Notes: generated by a model from the letters alone, not told the origin. A stretch of DNA of 64,000 bases from Mycobacterium sp. IDR2000157661 (GCF_022317005.1 NZ_CP081006.1:2418001-2482000), one strand, 5' to 3'. Positions 53,781 to 63,043 are shown, counted from the stretch's first letter. Translations and numbers: made by a program.

Positions 53781-55493
53781 ATGGGTGTACCTGTCTACAA
53801 ACGGATTCTCGACCTGTTCGAGGCCGAGGGCGTCAACACGCTGTTCGGCATTCCCGACCCCAACTTCGTGCACATGTTCACCGAGGCCGAGGCCCGCGGG
53901 TGGTCGGTGGTGGCGCCGCACCACGAGCTCAGCGCGGGCTTCATGGCCGAGGCCGCGTCCCGGATGACGGGCAAGCCGGGACTGTGCATCGGAACGCTGG
54001 GACCCGGGGTGGCCAACATCGCGGGCGCCATGATGTGCGCCCTGGTGGAGAACTCGCCGGTGATCTTCCTCGGCGGCCAGCGAGCCCGCATCACGGAGCG
54101 GCGCGTTCGCCGCGGACGGATCCAGTTCGTCCAGCAGGAAGGCCTGTTCGCACCGTCGGTCAAGTACAGCAGCTCGATCGAGTACGCCGACCAGACTGAC
54201 GAGATCGTGCACGAGGCCATTCGCCGGGCGATGTCGGGCACCCCCGGCCCGGCCTACATCGAGTTCCCGTCGCACGTCATCCTCGACGAGCTCAACGTGG
54301 CCGAGGCGCCCGAGCCGTCGGCCTACCGCCTGGTCAACCAGGGTGCAGGCGCCCGCGAGGTGGCTGCGGCGGTGAAGCTGATCCGCGAGGCCAAGAGCCC
54401 GATCCTGCTGGTCGGTCACGGCGTGCACACCTCCCGCAGCCAGCAGACGGTCAAGGAGCTGGCCGAGCTGATGGCCTGCCCGGTGATCCAGACCTCCGGC
54501 GGCACGTCGTTCATCCCGGGACTGCAGGAGCGGACGTTCCCCTACCTGTTCTCGCCGGCGGCCAACGAGGCGGTCGAGGGCTCCGACCTGTGTGTCGCGC
54601 TGGGTACCGAACTCGGTGAGCCGATGCACTACGGGCGGACCCAGCACTGGGCCGGTAACGACGCGAACCGCAAATGGGTCTACGTCGAGCAGGATCCGGC
54701 CGCCATCGGCGTCAACCGCCCGATGGACGTCGCGCTGGTCGGCGACCTGCGCGGGGTCGTTCCCCAGCTCGTTGAGGCACTGCGGGACACCCCGCGCCAA
54801 CCGTCCGAGAACCTCGACGTGCTGATCAAGAAGGATGCCGAGGAACTCGCGCAACTCGCGGAGACCGCGCCGACGGGGCGTTCGCCGATCCACCCCGCGC
54901 GCTACGTCGTCGAGGCCACCAAGGCGTTCAAGGAACTCGACGACGGCATCATGGTGCGCGACGGCGGCGCGACCGTGATCTTCCAGTGGACGTATTCGCA
55001 ATCCAAGCCGCGCGACGTCATCTGGAATCAGAACTTCGGACATCTGGGCACCGGCCTGCCGTACGCCGTCGGCGCCTCGGTGGCCGAGGGCGGTCGACGG
55101 CCGGTGATGTTGCTGACCAGTGACTCGGCCTTCCTCTTCCACATCGCCGAACTGGAAACCGCGGCGCGGCAGAACCTGCCGCTGGTGTGCGTCGTCGGCG
55201 TCGACCACCAGTGGGGCCTCGAGGTGGGCGTCTACAAGCGCACCTTCACCCAGCCGTCGCCGCAACCCGGTGTGCACTGGAGCAAGGACGTCCGGATGGA
55301 CAAGATCGCCGAGGGCTTCGGCTGCCACGGTGAATACGTCGAGAAAGAGGACGACATCGGCCCGGCGATCGCGCGGGCCTACGCCAGCGGCAAAGTCGGT
55401 GTGGTGCACGTGTGCATCGACCCGAAGGCCAACTCCGAGGAGATGCCGAAGTACGACCGATTCCGAACCTGGTACGCCGAAGGCACCCAGTAG
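53781..55493 (+). CDS. ThDP-dependent enzyme (acetolactate synthase / 2-hydroxyacyl-CoA lyase-like)
   Basis: This 570-residue enzyme has three ThDP domains. The Pyr domain has KRILDLFEAEGVNTLFGIPD and the activating Glu in PHHELSAGFMAEAA; the middle domain begins at about residue 190; the PP domain has GHLGTGLPYAVGASVAEGGR and LLTSDSAFLFHIAELETAAR. The Mg2+ motif is altered: GDG reads S-D-S and the Asn 27 residues after the Asp is Asp (VVGVDHQWG). A SDSAF/GDSAF pattern is also seen in oxalyl-CoA decarboxylase and 2-hydroxyacyl-CoA lyase. It probably cleaves or joins a C-C bond next to a carbonyl. GAAGGAG precedes the ATG. Confidence 0.8.
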   Translation: MGVPVYKRILDLFEAEGVNTLFGIPDPNFVHMFTEAEARGWSVVAPHHELSAGFMAEAASRMTGKPGLCIGTLGPGVANIAGAMMCALVENSPVIFLGGQRARITERRVRRGRIQFVQQEGLFAPSVKYSSSIEYADQTDEIVHEAIRRAMSGTPGPAYIEFPSHVILDELNVAEAPEPSAYRLVNQGAGAREVAAAVKLIREAKSPILLVGHGVHTSRSQQTVKELAELMACPVIQTSGGTSFIPGLQERTFPYLFSPAANEAVEGSDLCVALGTELGEPMHYGRTQHWAGNDANRKWVYVEQDPAAIGVNRPMDVALVGDLRGVVPQLVEALRDTPRQPSENLDVLIKKDAEELAQLAETAPTGRSPIHPARYVVEATKAFKELDDGIMVRDGGATVIFQWTYSQSKPRDVIWNQNFGHLGTGLPYAVGASVAEGGRRPVMLLTSDSAFLFHIAELETAARQNLPLVCVVGVDHQWGLEVGVYKRTFTQPSPQPGVHWSKDVRMDKIAEGFGCHGEYVEKEDDIGPAIARAYASGKVGVVHVCIDPKANSEEMPKYDRFRTWYAEGTQ

Positions 55494-55533
55494 CGCAGGA
55501 TGATAGGTCGGGTTGAGAGAAAGGCAGTGTCCC

Positions 55534-56973
55534 ATGCGTGAATATCTGAAGTTCTACATCGACGGTCAGTGGGTCGACCCGATTCGGCCCAACACCATGG
55601 AGGTCGACAACCCGACCACCGAAGAGGTCTCCGGCAGGATCGCGATCGGGTCGGCCGCCGACGTCGACGTCGCGGTGCAGGCCGCGCGCCGGGCGTTCGG
55701 CACCTGGTCGCAGACCACCCGCGAGGAGCGCCTCGACGTCCTGCAGGCGATCATGGGTGAGTACTCCAAGCGGGCGGGCGACCTCGCCGACGCGGTGAGC
55801 GAGGAGATGGGTGCGCCCGCTTCGCTGGCGGCGGGTCCGCAGGTCAACCTCGGCCTCGGGCATCTGGCCACCGCCGTCGACGTGCTGAAGAACTTCGAGT
55901 TCGAGGAGCAGCACGGCGCCACCCTGGTCGTCAAGGAGCCGATCGGAGTCTGCGGGCTGATCACGCCGTGGAACTGGCCGATCAACCAAATCGCCTGCAA
56001 GGTGTACCCGGCCCTGGCGACGGGCTGCACGATGGTGCTCAAACCGTCGGAGGTGGCGCCCTACTCGGCGCAGATCTTCACCGAGATCCTCGACGCGGCA
56101 GGTGTTCCCGCCGGGGTCTACAACCTCGTCTACGGCGACGGTCCTGGCGTCGGCGCGGCGCTGTCCAGCCACCCCGACATCGACATGGTGTCGTTCACCG
56201 GGTCGACACGCGCGGGCGTGGACGTCGCCAAGAACGCGGCGGTGACCGTCAAACGCGTCACCCAGGAACTCGGCGGCAAGAGTCCCAACATCGTGCTCGA
56301 CGACGGTGACTTCGCCAAGAGTGTCGCCGCCGGGGTGTCGGTGATGATGATGAACAGCGGCCAGAGCTGCAACGCGCCCTCGCGGATGCTGGTGCCGAAC
56401 TCCCGCATGGACGAGGCGATCGCGATCGCGAAGGAAACGGCCGGCGCGGTGAAAGTGGGTGATCCGGGTGACAAGACCGCGATCGGGCCGGTCGCCTCAA
56501 AGGCTCAGTTCGACAAGATCCAGGGGCTGATCGCCAAGGGTATCGACGAGGGCGCGACGGTGGTGGTCGGCGGTCGCGGGCGCCCCGACGGGCTCGACAA
56601 GGGTTACTACGTCAAGCCGACGGTGTTCGCGAATGTCAGCAACGACATGACGATCGCCCGCGAGGAGATCTTCGGGCCGGTGCTGTGCATCCTCGGCTAC
56701 GACGATCTCGATCAGGCGCTCGAGATCGCCAACGACACCGAATACGGTCTGGCCGGCTATGTTTCGGGTGCCGACCTAAATAAGGCCCGCGCCGTTGCGC
56801 GCCGCATCCGGGCGGGCTCGGTCGCCATCAACCACGGTTTCGACATGAACGCCCCCTTCGGTGGCTACAAGCGAAGCGGCAACGGGCGCGAGTGGGGACA
56901 CTTCGCGTTCGACGAGTTCCTCGAGGTGAAAGCCGCGCTGGGGTATGCGCCCGAAGCCACCTCCAAATCCTGA
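55534..56973 (+). CDS. Aldehyde dehydrogenase (NAD(P)-dependent)
   Basis: This 479-residue ALDH has [40 protein letters not shown], the base Glu in [11 protein letters not shown] and the nucleophile Cys in [26 protein letters not shown] and [14 protein letters not shown] complete the family. It would oxidise an aldehyde to the acid, for example the product of the upstream lyase. The ATG at 55534 has GAGAAAGG upstream; an earlier in-frame GTG at 55513 adds seven non-family residues. Confidence 0.92.
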   Translation: MREYLKFYIDGQWVDPIRPNTMEVDNPTTEEVSGRIAIGSAADVDVAVQAARRAFGTWSQTTREERLDVLQAIMGEYSKRAGDLADAVSEEMGAPASLAAGPQVNLGLGHLATAVDVLKNFEFEEQHGATLVVKEPIGVCGLITPWNWPINQIACKVYPALATGCTMVLKPSEVAPYSAQIFTEILDAAGVPAGVYNLVYGDGPGVGAALSSHPDIDMVSFTGSTRAGVDVAKNAAVTVKRVTQELGGKSPNIVLDDGDFAKSVAAGVSVMMMNSGQSCNAPSRMLVPNSRMDEAIAIAKETAGAVKVGDPGDKTAIGPVASKAQFDKIQGLIAKGIDEGATVVVGGRGRPDGLDKGYYVKPTVFANVSNDMTIAREEIFGPVLCILGYDDLDQALEIANDTEYGLAGYVSGADLNKARAVARRIRAGSVAINHGFDMNAPFGGYKRSGNGREWGHFAFDEFLEVKAALGYAPEATSKS

Positions 56974-56990
56974 AAGGTGAACACGCAGTA

Positions 56991-57983
56991 ATGTTTTCAG
57001 CTCTTCTGATCGAAAAGGACGACGACGGATTGCACGTCGACGTGACCGCCCTCGATGACTCGAAGCTGCCCGACGGTTCGGACGACACTGTCACCGTCGA
57101 CGTCGAGTACTCGACGCTGAACTTCAAGGACGGTCTCGCCATCACCGGTAGGTCACCGGTCGTGCGCAAGTTTCCGATGGTGCCCGGGATCGACCTCGCC
57201 GGCGTCGTCACCGAGAGCTCACACGCCGATTGGAAAGAAGGCGACCGTGTGGTGCTCAACGGTTGGGGCGTCGGCGAAACGCACTGGGGCGGATTGGCTC
57301 AGCGCGCGAGGCTCAACGGAGACTGGCTCGTGCCGCTGCCGTCCGAATTCAGCACCAAGCAGGCGATGGCCATCGGCACCGCGGGCTACACGGCCAGCCT
57401 GTGCGTCGACGCGCTCGTCGCTCATGGCCTCCGACCGGATCAGGGCGATGTCCTGGTGACCGGGGCGACCGGCGGAGTCGGCAGCATCGCGATCGCGCTG
57501 CTGGCCAAGGCCGGCTTCACGGTGGCCGCCGTGACGGGCAAGTCTTCGGAAGCCGATTACCTCGAGAAGCTTGGCGCGACAACCGTCCTGGACCGTGCCG
57601 AGTTCGCCGAAGCGGGCAAACCACTGCAGAAGGAACGCTGGGCAGGAGTCGTCGATGCGGTCGGCAGCCACACCCTGGTCAACGCATGCGCCCAGACCCG
57701 GTACCGCGGGGCGGTCGCCGCGTGCGGGCTGGCCCAGGGGATGGACTTCCCGGCCAGCGTCGCCCCGTTCATCCTGCGTGGCGTATCGCTGCTCGGCATC
57801 GACAGCGTCATGGCACCCAGGGAACCGCGACTGGCCGCATGGGAGCGGCTGTCGAACGACCTCGACCCCGCGCTCCTCGACTCGGTCGCCGAGGAGATCG
57901 CGCTCGGTGACGTGGTGGATGCCGCGGGCCGGCTGATGGACGGCAAGGTCCGGGGCCGCATCGTCGTCGACGTCAATCGCTGA
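56991..57983 (+). CDS. AcuI/YhdH-family acrylyl-CoA reductase-like MDR protein
   Basis: This 330-residue zinc-independent medium-chain reductase matches the YhdH/AcuI family: [49 protein letters not shown], the NADPH motif [12 protein letters not shown] and [19 protein letters not shown]. AcuI reduces acrylyl-CoA to propionyl-CoA with NADPH. No zinc ligands are seen. In this cluster it could reduce a short or branched enoyl-CoA. GAAAGGTGA precedes the ATG; spacing to the ALDH gene is 17 bp. Confidence 0.87.
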   Translation: MFSALLIEKDDDGLHVDVTALDDSKLPDGSDDTVTVDVEYSTLNFKDGLAITGRSPVVRKFPMVPGIDLAGVVTESSHADWKEGDRVVLNGWGVGETHWGGLAQRARLNGDWLVPLPSEFSTKQAMAIGTAGYTASLCVDALVAHGLRPDQGDVLVTGATGGVGSIAIALLAKAGFTVAAVTGKSSEADYLEKLGATTVLDRAEFAEAGKPLQKERWAGVVDAVGSHTLVNACAQTRYRGAVAACGLAQGMDFPASVAPFILRGVSLLGIDSVMAPREPRLAAWERLSNDLDPALLDSVAEEIALGDVVDAAGRLMDGKVRGRIVVDVNR

Positions 57984-57996
57984 CAGGGGGTTACCG

Positions 57997-59193
57997 GTGG
58001 CAACGAAGCCTGCGAAGACGGCGGTCGAGTTGGATCTGTCGGACGTCGAGCACCGCGTCGGCAAGCCGATCGGCGGCGGGCAGCTGTGGGATCCCTGCAG
58101 TTCCTCCGACATCCGGCGGTGGGTGATGGCCATGGACTATCCCAACCCGCTGCACTGGGACGAGCGCTTCGCGCGTGAGTCGAAGTTCGGCGGTCTCATC
58201 GCGCCGCAGTCGATCGCGGTGGCGCTGGACTACGGGCACGGCGCCGCGCCCGCGTGCGTCGGCCATATCCCCAACAGCCACTTGATCTTCGGCGGAGAGG
58301 AGTGGTGGTTCTACGGCTGCCCGATCCGGCCAGGGGACCAGTTGTTCCAGGACCGGAGATTCCACGACTACAAGGTGGTCGAGACCAAGTTCGCCGGCCC
58401 GACGATGTTCTCCCGCGGTGACACCGTGCACCGCAACCAGCACGGCACGCTGGTGGCCCGTGAACGGTCGACGGCGATCCGCTATCTTTACGAAGAGGCC
58501 ACCAAGCGGGGGATGTTCGAGAATCAACTCGGCGAGATCAAGCGTTGGACGCAACACGAGCTGGAGGAAGTCGAGCGGCTGCGCCGAGAGTGGTTGGAGT
58601 CCAACCGCATGGGCGTCTCGCCGCGGTTCGACGACGTGAAGGTCGGCGACACGCTGCCGCGGCGGGTGATCGGCCCGCACAGCATCGCCAGCTTCACCAC
58701 CGAATACCGCGCCTTCCTGTTCAACATCTGGGGCACGTTCCGCTGGGTCGCTCCGGAGGGCATCGACGATCCGTGGGTGTACCAGGATCCGGGTTGGGGC
58801 AAGGACTTCGCGTTCGACGAGGAAGACGCGATGATCGACCCGCGCAAGCGCGACGGGCTCTACGTCGGCCCGTCGCGCGGTCACATCGACGCCGACCGGG
58901 CCAGCGAAGTCGGCATGGCGCGGGCCTACGGCTACGGCGCGACGATGGGCGCCTGGTGCACGGACTATCTGGCCTACTGGGCCGGCCACGAAGGCATGGT
59001 GCGCCATACCAAGGCCGACTTCCGCAACCCCGCCTTCGAGGGTGACGTCACCTACTTCGACGCCGAGATCGTCGGCAAGGAGGCCGAGTCGACGTGGGGG
59101 GTTCCGCTGGTCCAGGTGCGGCTGCTGCTGACGAACCAGAACGGTGAAGAGCTGGTCAAGTGCACGGCCGAGGTCGAACTGCCGCTGGTGTAG
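57997..59193 (+). CDS. MaoC-like double-hotdog dehydratase/hydratase
   Basis: This 398-residue protein begins with a FAS1-like/MaoC N-terminal region (LSDVEHRVGKPIGGGQLWDP, MAMDYPNPLHWDERFARESK, FGGLIAPQSIAV) and has a second hotdog half (IGPHSIASFTTEYRAFLF). The D-Y-P-N-P-x-H-x-D pattern and GGLIAPQ are typical of (R)-specific enoyl-CoA hydratases. It would hydrate the enoyl-CoA made by the acyl-CoA dehydrogenases. The GTG start has AGGGGG upstream. It precedes the last ligase by 4 bp. Confidence 0.82.
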   Translation: MATKPAKTAVELDLSDVEHRVGKPIGGGQLWDPCSSSDIRRWVMAMDYPNPLHWDERFARESKFGGLIAPQSIAVALDYGHGAAPACVGHIPNSHLIFGGEEWWFYGCPIRPGDQLFQDRRFHDYKVVETKFAGPTMFSRGDTVHRNQHGTLVARERSTAIRYLYEEATKRGMFENQLGEIKRWTQHELEEVERLRREWLESNRMGVSPRFDDVKVGDTLPRRVIGPHSIASFTTEYRAFLFNIWGTFRWVAPEGIDDPWVYQDPGWGKDFAFDEEDAMIDPRKRDGLYVGPSRGHIDADRASEVGMARAYGYGATMGAWCTDYLAYWAGHEGMVRHTKADFRNPAFEGDVTYFDAEIVGKEAESTWGVPLVQVRLLLTNQNGEELVKCTAEVELPLV

Positions 59194-59197
59194 TGAG

Positions 59198-60910
59198 ATG
59201 ACGCTGTCGTTGGTCTCCGGTCCACCCCTGTCGGAGGAGCCGGGTCTCGGGGCGCTCACGCTGCCCGGGTTTCTGCGCGAGGTGACGACGATGTACCGCG
59301 ATCGTGAAGCGATCGCGTTCCCGGCCGCGGTCGAGCCGCGGATCGGCTCAGCCGACACGGTGACGCGTTGGAGCTACGGTGAACTCTGGGACCGGGCGGT
59401 CGACGTGGCGCGGGCGCTGCGATCATGCGGCGTCGGTAAGGGCACCCGCGTGGGTGTCCTGATGACGAATCGGCCGGAGTGGATCTCGGCGGTGTTCGGC
59501 ATCTCGATCGCCGGCGGAGTGGCCGTCACGCTCAGCACGTTTTCCACCACGCCGGAACTCGAGCATCTGCTGCAGTCGTCGTGCGTCTCGATCCTGCTGT
59601 TTGAGCGCGCCGTGCTGCAGAAGGACTTCGCCACCATGCTCGTCGACCTCGAACCGGCGATCACCGGGACTGAGTCGGGCGCTCTGCGGTCGGCGTTGTT
59701 CCCGTACCTGCGCCGGCTGGTCGTGGTCGGTGAACCCGCGGCAGGCACGGAGTCCTGGGACCAGTGGCTGGCCCGCGGCCGGGACCAGCCGACTGAACTG
59801 CTCGAGGCGACGGCGGCGGCGGTCACGCCCAGCGATGCCGCGGTGCTGTTCTTCTCGTCGGGATCGACGAGCAAGCCGAAGGGCATACTGAGCGCGCACC
59901 GGGGAGTCTGCATCCAGATGTGGCGCTTCCGGCGGCTTTATGAGTTCGGGCCGGAGGACCACGTGCGCTGCTGGTCGGCCAACGGGTTCTTCTGGTCCGG
60001 CAATTTCGCGATGTCGCTGGGGTCGACGCTCGCCGCCGGCGGTGCACTCGTGCTGCAACCCACTTTCGTCGCCGACCAGGCGCTGGAGTTGATGGCAGCC
60101 GAGCGCGTCAACTTCCCGTTCGCCTGGCCGCACCAGTGGGCGCAACTCGAAGGCGCCGCGAACTGGGACCAAGTCGACCTGAGCAGCATGCGGTTCGTCG
60201 ACTTCAAGACACCGGTCGCGCGCCATCCGACGGTGTCGACCAAGTGGTTCGAGCCGGGACACGCCTACGGCAACACCGAAACCTTCACGATCACAACGAA
60301 TTATCCCGCCAACACCCCGCCCGAGATCCATGCCGACAGCAGTGGTGTGCCCCTGCCCGGTGTGACACTGAAGATCGTGGATCCGCTCAGCGGGCGCGTC
60401 GTCGAACGGGGTGAGCGCGGCGAGATCTGCGTCAAGGGACCCACGTTGATGCTCGGGTACCTCGGGACCCCGCTGGACGAGACCCTCGACGCCGAGGGCT
60501 TTCTGTGCACGGGCGACGGTGGCTATCTCGACGAGGACGGACGGCTGTACTGGGAGGGCAGGCTCACCGACATCATCAAGACCGGCGGCGCCAACGTCTC
60601 GCCCAGGGAGGTGGACGAGACACTGATGCAGCATGGAGGCGTCAAGGTGGCTCAGACCGTCGGTGTTCCGCACGAGACGCTGGGTGAAGTCGTCGTCTCC
60701 TGCGTCGTTCCGCACGACGGTGCGACCGTGGCCGCCGACGATATCCGGGCGTTCCTGTCCGAACGGTTGGCCAGCTACAAGGTGCCGCGTCAGGTGCTGT
60801 TCTTCCGCGACGACGAGATCGCGTTGACCGGCAACGCCAAGATCAAGTCGGCCGATCTGCGGAAGCTGGCGGTCGAACGGTTGCAGGGAGCGCCGTCTAC
60901 TGGAGCTTGA
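59198..60910 (+). CDS. Acyl-CoA synthetase (AMP-forming), last gene of rightward operon
   Basis: This 570-residue ANL ligase has FFSSGSTSKPKGILSAHRGV (P-loop variant), YGNTETFTITTNYPANTPPE, TGDGGYLDEDGRLYWEGRLT, KTGGANVSPREVDETLMQHG and a terminal LTGNAKIKSADLRKL with the catalytic Lys. Ser and Asn occur in motifs where the other two ligases of the island have Thr and Asp, so it is a separate subfamily. It probably activates the initial acid or a later one. Its 3' end overlaps the convergent DUF1330-like gene by 14 bp, ending the operon. Confidence 0.87.
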   Translation: MTLSLVSGPPLSEEPGLGALTLPGFLREVTTMYRDREAIAFPAAVEPRIGSADTVTRWSYGELWDRAVDVARALRSCGVGKGTRVGVLMTNRPEWISAVFGISIAGGVAVTLSTFSTTPELEHLLQSSCVSILLFERAVLQKDFATMLVDLEPAITGTESGALRSALFPYLRRLVVVGEPAAGTESWDQWLARGRDQPTELLEATAAAVTPSDAAVLFFSSGSTSKPKGILSAHRGVCIQMWRFRRLYEFGPEDHVRCWSANGFFWSGNFAMSLGSTLAAGGALVLQPTFVADQALELMAAERVNFPFAWPHQWAQLEGAANWDQVDLSSMRFVDFKTPVARHPTVSTKWFEPGHAYGNTETFTITTNYPANTPPEIHADSSGVPLPGVTLKIVDPLSGRVVERGERGEICVKGPTLMLGYLGTPLDETLDAEGFLCTGDGGYLDEDGRLYWEGRLTDIIKTGGANVSPREVDETLMQHGGVKVAQTVGVPHETLGEVVVSCVVPHDGATVAADDIRAFLSERLASYKVPRQVLFFRDDEIALTGNAKIKSADLRKLAVERLQGAPSTGA

Positions 60911-61220
60911 GCAGCGGCCGCAGGTCATCGAGGCGGTCGAACAGGTGCCAGATGTATGACGACGAACCATCCTCCCGATGTGCGTGCAGATCAGCCAGGT
61001 CGGGGTCGTTGCGGTAGCTGTCGAAGGCCTCCTTGGAGTCCCACTCGACCAGGATCAGAACTGTGCGAGGTTCGATGCCCCCGGTGACCGACTCGCGGAA
61101 CTTGCCGAGCGCGACGACGCGACCGCCGTGCTTGGCGACCTCCTGCGGTGAGCGTTTCGAGTAGGCGAGGTATTCGTCGCGGTTCGCGATGTCGAAGAGG
61201 TTGAGCGCATATACCGTCAC
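60897..61220 (-). CDS. DUF1330-like small protein
   Basis: This 107-residue protein (VYALNLFDIANRDEYLAYSK, TVLILVEWDSKEAFDSYRND) has an alpha-beta ferredoxin-like dimeric fold of the DUF1330/NIPSNAP or antibiotic monooxygenase type. These bind small ligands or act on quinones. The GTG at 61220 starts the ORF, divergent from the amidohydrolase at 61265. Function is unknown. It is convergent with and overlaps the last ligase. Confidence 0.68.
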   Translation of the reverse strand: MTVYALNLFDIANRDEYLAYSKRSPQEVAKHGGRVVALGKFRESVTGGIEPRTVLILVEWDSKEAFDSYRNDPDLADLHAHREDGSSSYIWHLFDRLDDLRPLLKLQ

Positions 61221-61264
61221 GCGACCGACGCTACACCGCCGCCATCGGCCCCTACACTGCCTGA

Positions 61265-62155
61265 ATGGGCGAAAAGTACGAATGCGGCGTCGATTTCGAC
61301 CGTATCCAGGCGATCGACATCCACACCCATGTCGAGATCGACGACCACGGCCACAAGGCTTACGCGGACGAACTCGTCGAGGCGACGGAGAAGTACTTCA
61401 AGATGCCGCCCGGCGCGATGGCCGGCGTCGATGCGGTCGCCGACCTCTACCGCAGGCACAACACCGCGGCGGTCGTGTTCACCGTCGACGCGCGCACCGC
61501 CATGCGGCACGCCCCGAACTCCGTCGAGGACCTGGTCGCAGGCGCTGCGCGCAACAACGACGTGCTGATCCCGTTCGGCAGCGTGGACCCTTGGCACGAG
61601 CGTCGCGCGGTGCACCGCGTACACGAACTCGTCCGCGACTACGGCGTGCGGGGCTTCAAGTTCCACCCGAGCATGCAGGCGTTCGAACCCAACGACCGCC
61701 GGTTCTATCCGATCTATGAGGCGATCGCCGAAGCCGGGGTGCCCGCGCTGTTCCACACCGGGCAGACCGGTATGGGATCGGGGCTGCCCGGCGGGCACCG
61801 CATCAAGCTGCGTTACTCCGATCCGATGCTGCTCGACGACGTCGCCGCCGACTTCCCCGACCTGACGATCGTGATGGCGCACCCCGCCGTGCCGTGGGTG
61901 GACTCGCAGATCGCCATCGCCACCCACAAGGCCAACGTCTACATCGACCTGTCGGGCTGGAGTCCGAAGTACTTCCCGCCGCAACTGGTCCGCGCGGCAA
62001 ACCGTCAGCTGCGCACCAAGGTGTTGTTCGGCACCGACTTTCCCTACATCCAGCTCGACCGCTGGCGCCGCGACTTCGACACCCTCGATATCGACCCGGC
62101 CGTCGTTCCGCTGATCTACAAGCAGAACGCGCTACGGGTGCTGGGGATCGTCTGA
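61265..62155 (+). CDS. Amidohydrolase 2 family (TIM-barrel) enzyme
   Basis: This 296-residue metal-dependent hydrolase/decarboxylase has the metal motif IDIHTHVEID (H-x-H), RGFKFHPSMQAFEPNDRRFY, LFHTGQTGMGSG, IVMAHPAVPWVD and the final Asp in LFGTDFPYIQLDRW. These match the ACMSD/gamma-resorcylate decarboxylase-like branch. The ATG at 61265 lies exactly at the start predicted from TACACT at 61253-61258, so leaderless translation is expected. Its substrate is unknown; it could be an accessory hydrolase or decarboxylase for the island, being separated from it by one gene. Confidence 0.85.
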   Translation: MGEKYECGVDFDRIQAIDIHTHVEIDDHGHKAYADELVEATEKYFKMPPGAMAGVDAVADLYRRHNTAAVVFTVDARTAMRHAPNSVEDLVAGAARNNDVLIPFGSVDPWHERRAVHRVHELVRDYGVRGFKFHPSMQAFEPNDRRFYPIYEAIAEAGVPALFHTGQTGMGSGLPGGHRIKLRYSDPMLLDDVAADFPDLTIVMAHPAVPWVDSQIAIATHKANVYIDLSGWSPKYFPPQLVRAANRQLRTKVLFGTDFPYIQLDRWRRDFDTLDIDPAVVPLIYKQNALRVLGIV

Positions 62156-62292
62156 CCCGCGATGAGTTCTCGCCGCGACGGCGGTCTGCACCGGTGCCCG
62201 CTTCACGCTTACGAAGGAGACCGTCGTGCCCGTCCGCGGTCGCCGACTGCACGGGCGCCGGGTTCAACCTGTCGGCGCTGGCATGAACGACC

Positions 62293-62949
62293 TCATGCGG
62301 TCATGAGATAGTCGGCCCGGCCGACGAACACCATGCGCGATGGGTTCAGGGCATTCGCCGCGTTGACGATGGCACCGGCGAACGTCCCGTCGGCCATGTC
62401 GCCGGAGACGACGCTGAAATGCACGCCGGCACGGTCGAATTCTGCACGCATAGCGTAGAGGGCGGTTTCACCGGCCCGTCTGCTCGCGGCGACGGCCGTA
62501 TAGCCCTTGGGCACCGCCTTGGTGGGGAAGAAGTGCGCCTGGTGGCTGGTGACGAAGACGATACGGCCGCCGACCGGCATCAGCGGCACGGCCATCAGCG
62601 CGAGTCGCCGCTGGCCATCCCGATTCAGGCGCATCGCCTGACCGGGATCGGCGCCCGCAGGCAGACCGCCGGACGTGTTGAGGATCAGGGCGTCCAACCG
62701 ACCGAACCGCGCGGCGATGGCGTCGATCATCGCCCTGGACTCGAGATCGTCGGAGATGTCGGCGCGGATCGTCGATGCGTGCCCACCCGCGTCACGGATG
62801 GCGCCGGCGATCGACTCCGCGTCGTCGGCCCGCTCACGGTAGTTGACGATGATGTGGGTGTCGTCGTCGGCGAGGAGTCGCGCGACGTCGGCGCCGATAC
62901 CCCTCGATCCGCCGGTGACCAGGGCAATCCGTGCAGGTGTGGGGCGCAT
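62293..62949 (-). CDS. Atypical short-chain dehydrogenase/reductase
   Basis: This 218-residue SDR has RIALVTGGSRGIGADVARLL, NYRERADDAESIAGAIRDAG and NTSGGLPAGADPG, with FVTSHQAHFFPTKAV and GYTAVAASRRAGETALYAMR at the active site. In relatives with this Y-x-x-V-A-A-S-K-R-A-G-E pattern Lys follows seven after Tyr; here it is Arg (SRRAGE). The expected catalytic Lys is therefore missing or replaced, so activity is uncertain. The ATG at 62949 has AAAGGA upstream. A direct repeat array lies 67-95 bp upstream in its promoter region. Confidence 0.8.
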   Translation of the reverse strand: MRPTPARIALVTGGSRGIGADVARLLADDDTHIIVNYRERADDAESIAGAIRDAGGHASTIRADISDDLESRAMIDAIAARFGRLDALILNTSGGLPAGADPGQAMRLNRDGQRRLALMAVPLMPVGGRIVFVTSHQAHFFPTKAVPKGYTAVAASRRAGETALYAMRAEFDRAGVHFSVVSGDMADGTFAGAIVNAANALNPSRMVFVGRADYLMTA

Positions 62950-63015
62950 GTCGGATTCCTTTCGCCGCTGCCGCGTCCGATACGAATCCTCACGGTACAC
63001 GAGTTTCTAAGAAAA

Positions 63016-63043
63016 ATAAGGCATATATAAGGTCACGATAAGG
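63016..63043. repeat. Three ATAAGG direct repeats at exact 11-bp spacing
   Basis: ATAAGG occurs at 63016-63021, 63027-63032 and 63038-63043, each start exactly 11 bp after the last, inside a short AT-rich stretch (63004-63050) of otherwise GC-rich DNA. One-helical-turn phasing puts all copies on the same DNA face, as in OmpR/PhoP-type or SARP-type activator sites. It lies 67-94 bp before the SDR start (complement strand) and about 90 bp before the BKACE gene, so it could control either. Confidence 0.6.

Noticed and set aside
62226..62306. Short open frame VPVRGRRLHGRRVQPVGAG with a good AAGGAGA upstream
   Set aside because: It encodes only about 26 residues with no recognisable family; the ribosome binding site may be chance or a decayed gene. 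The remaining gap holds nothing else I can support.
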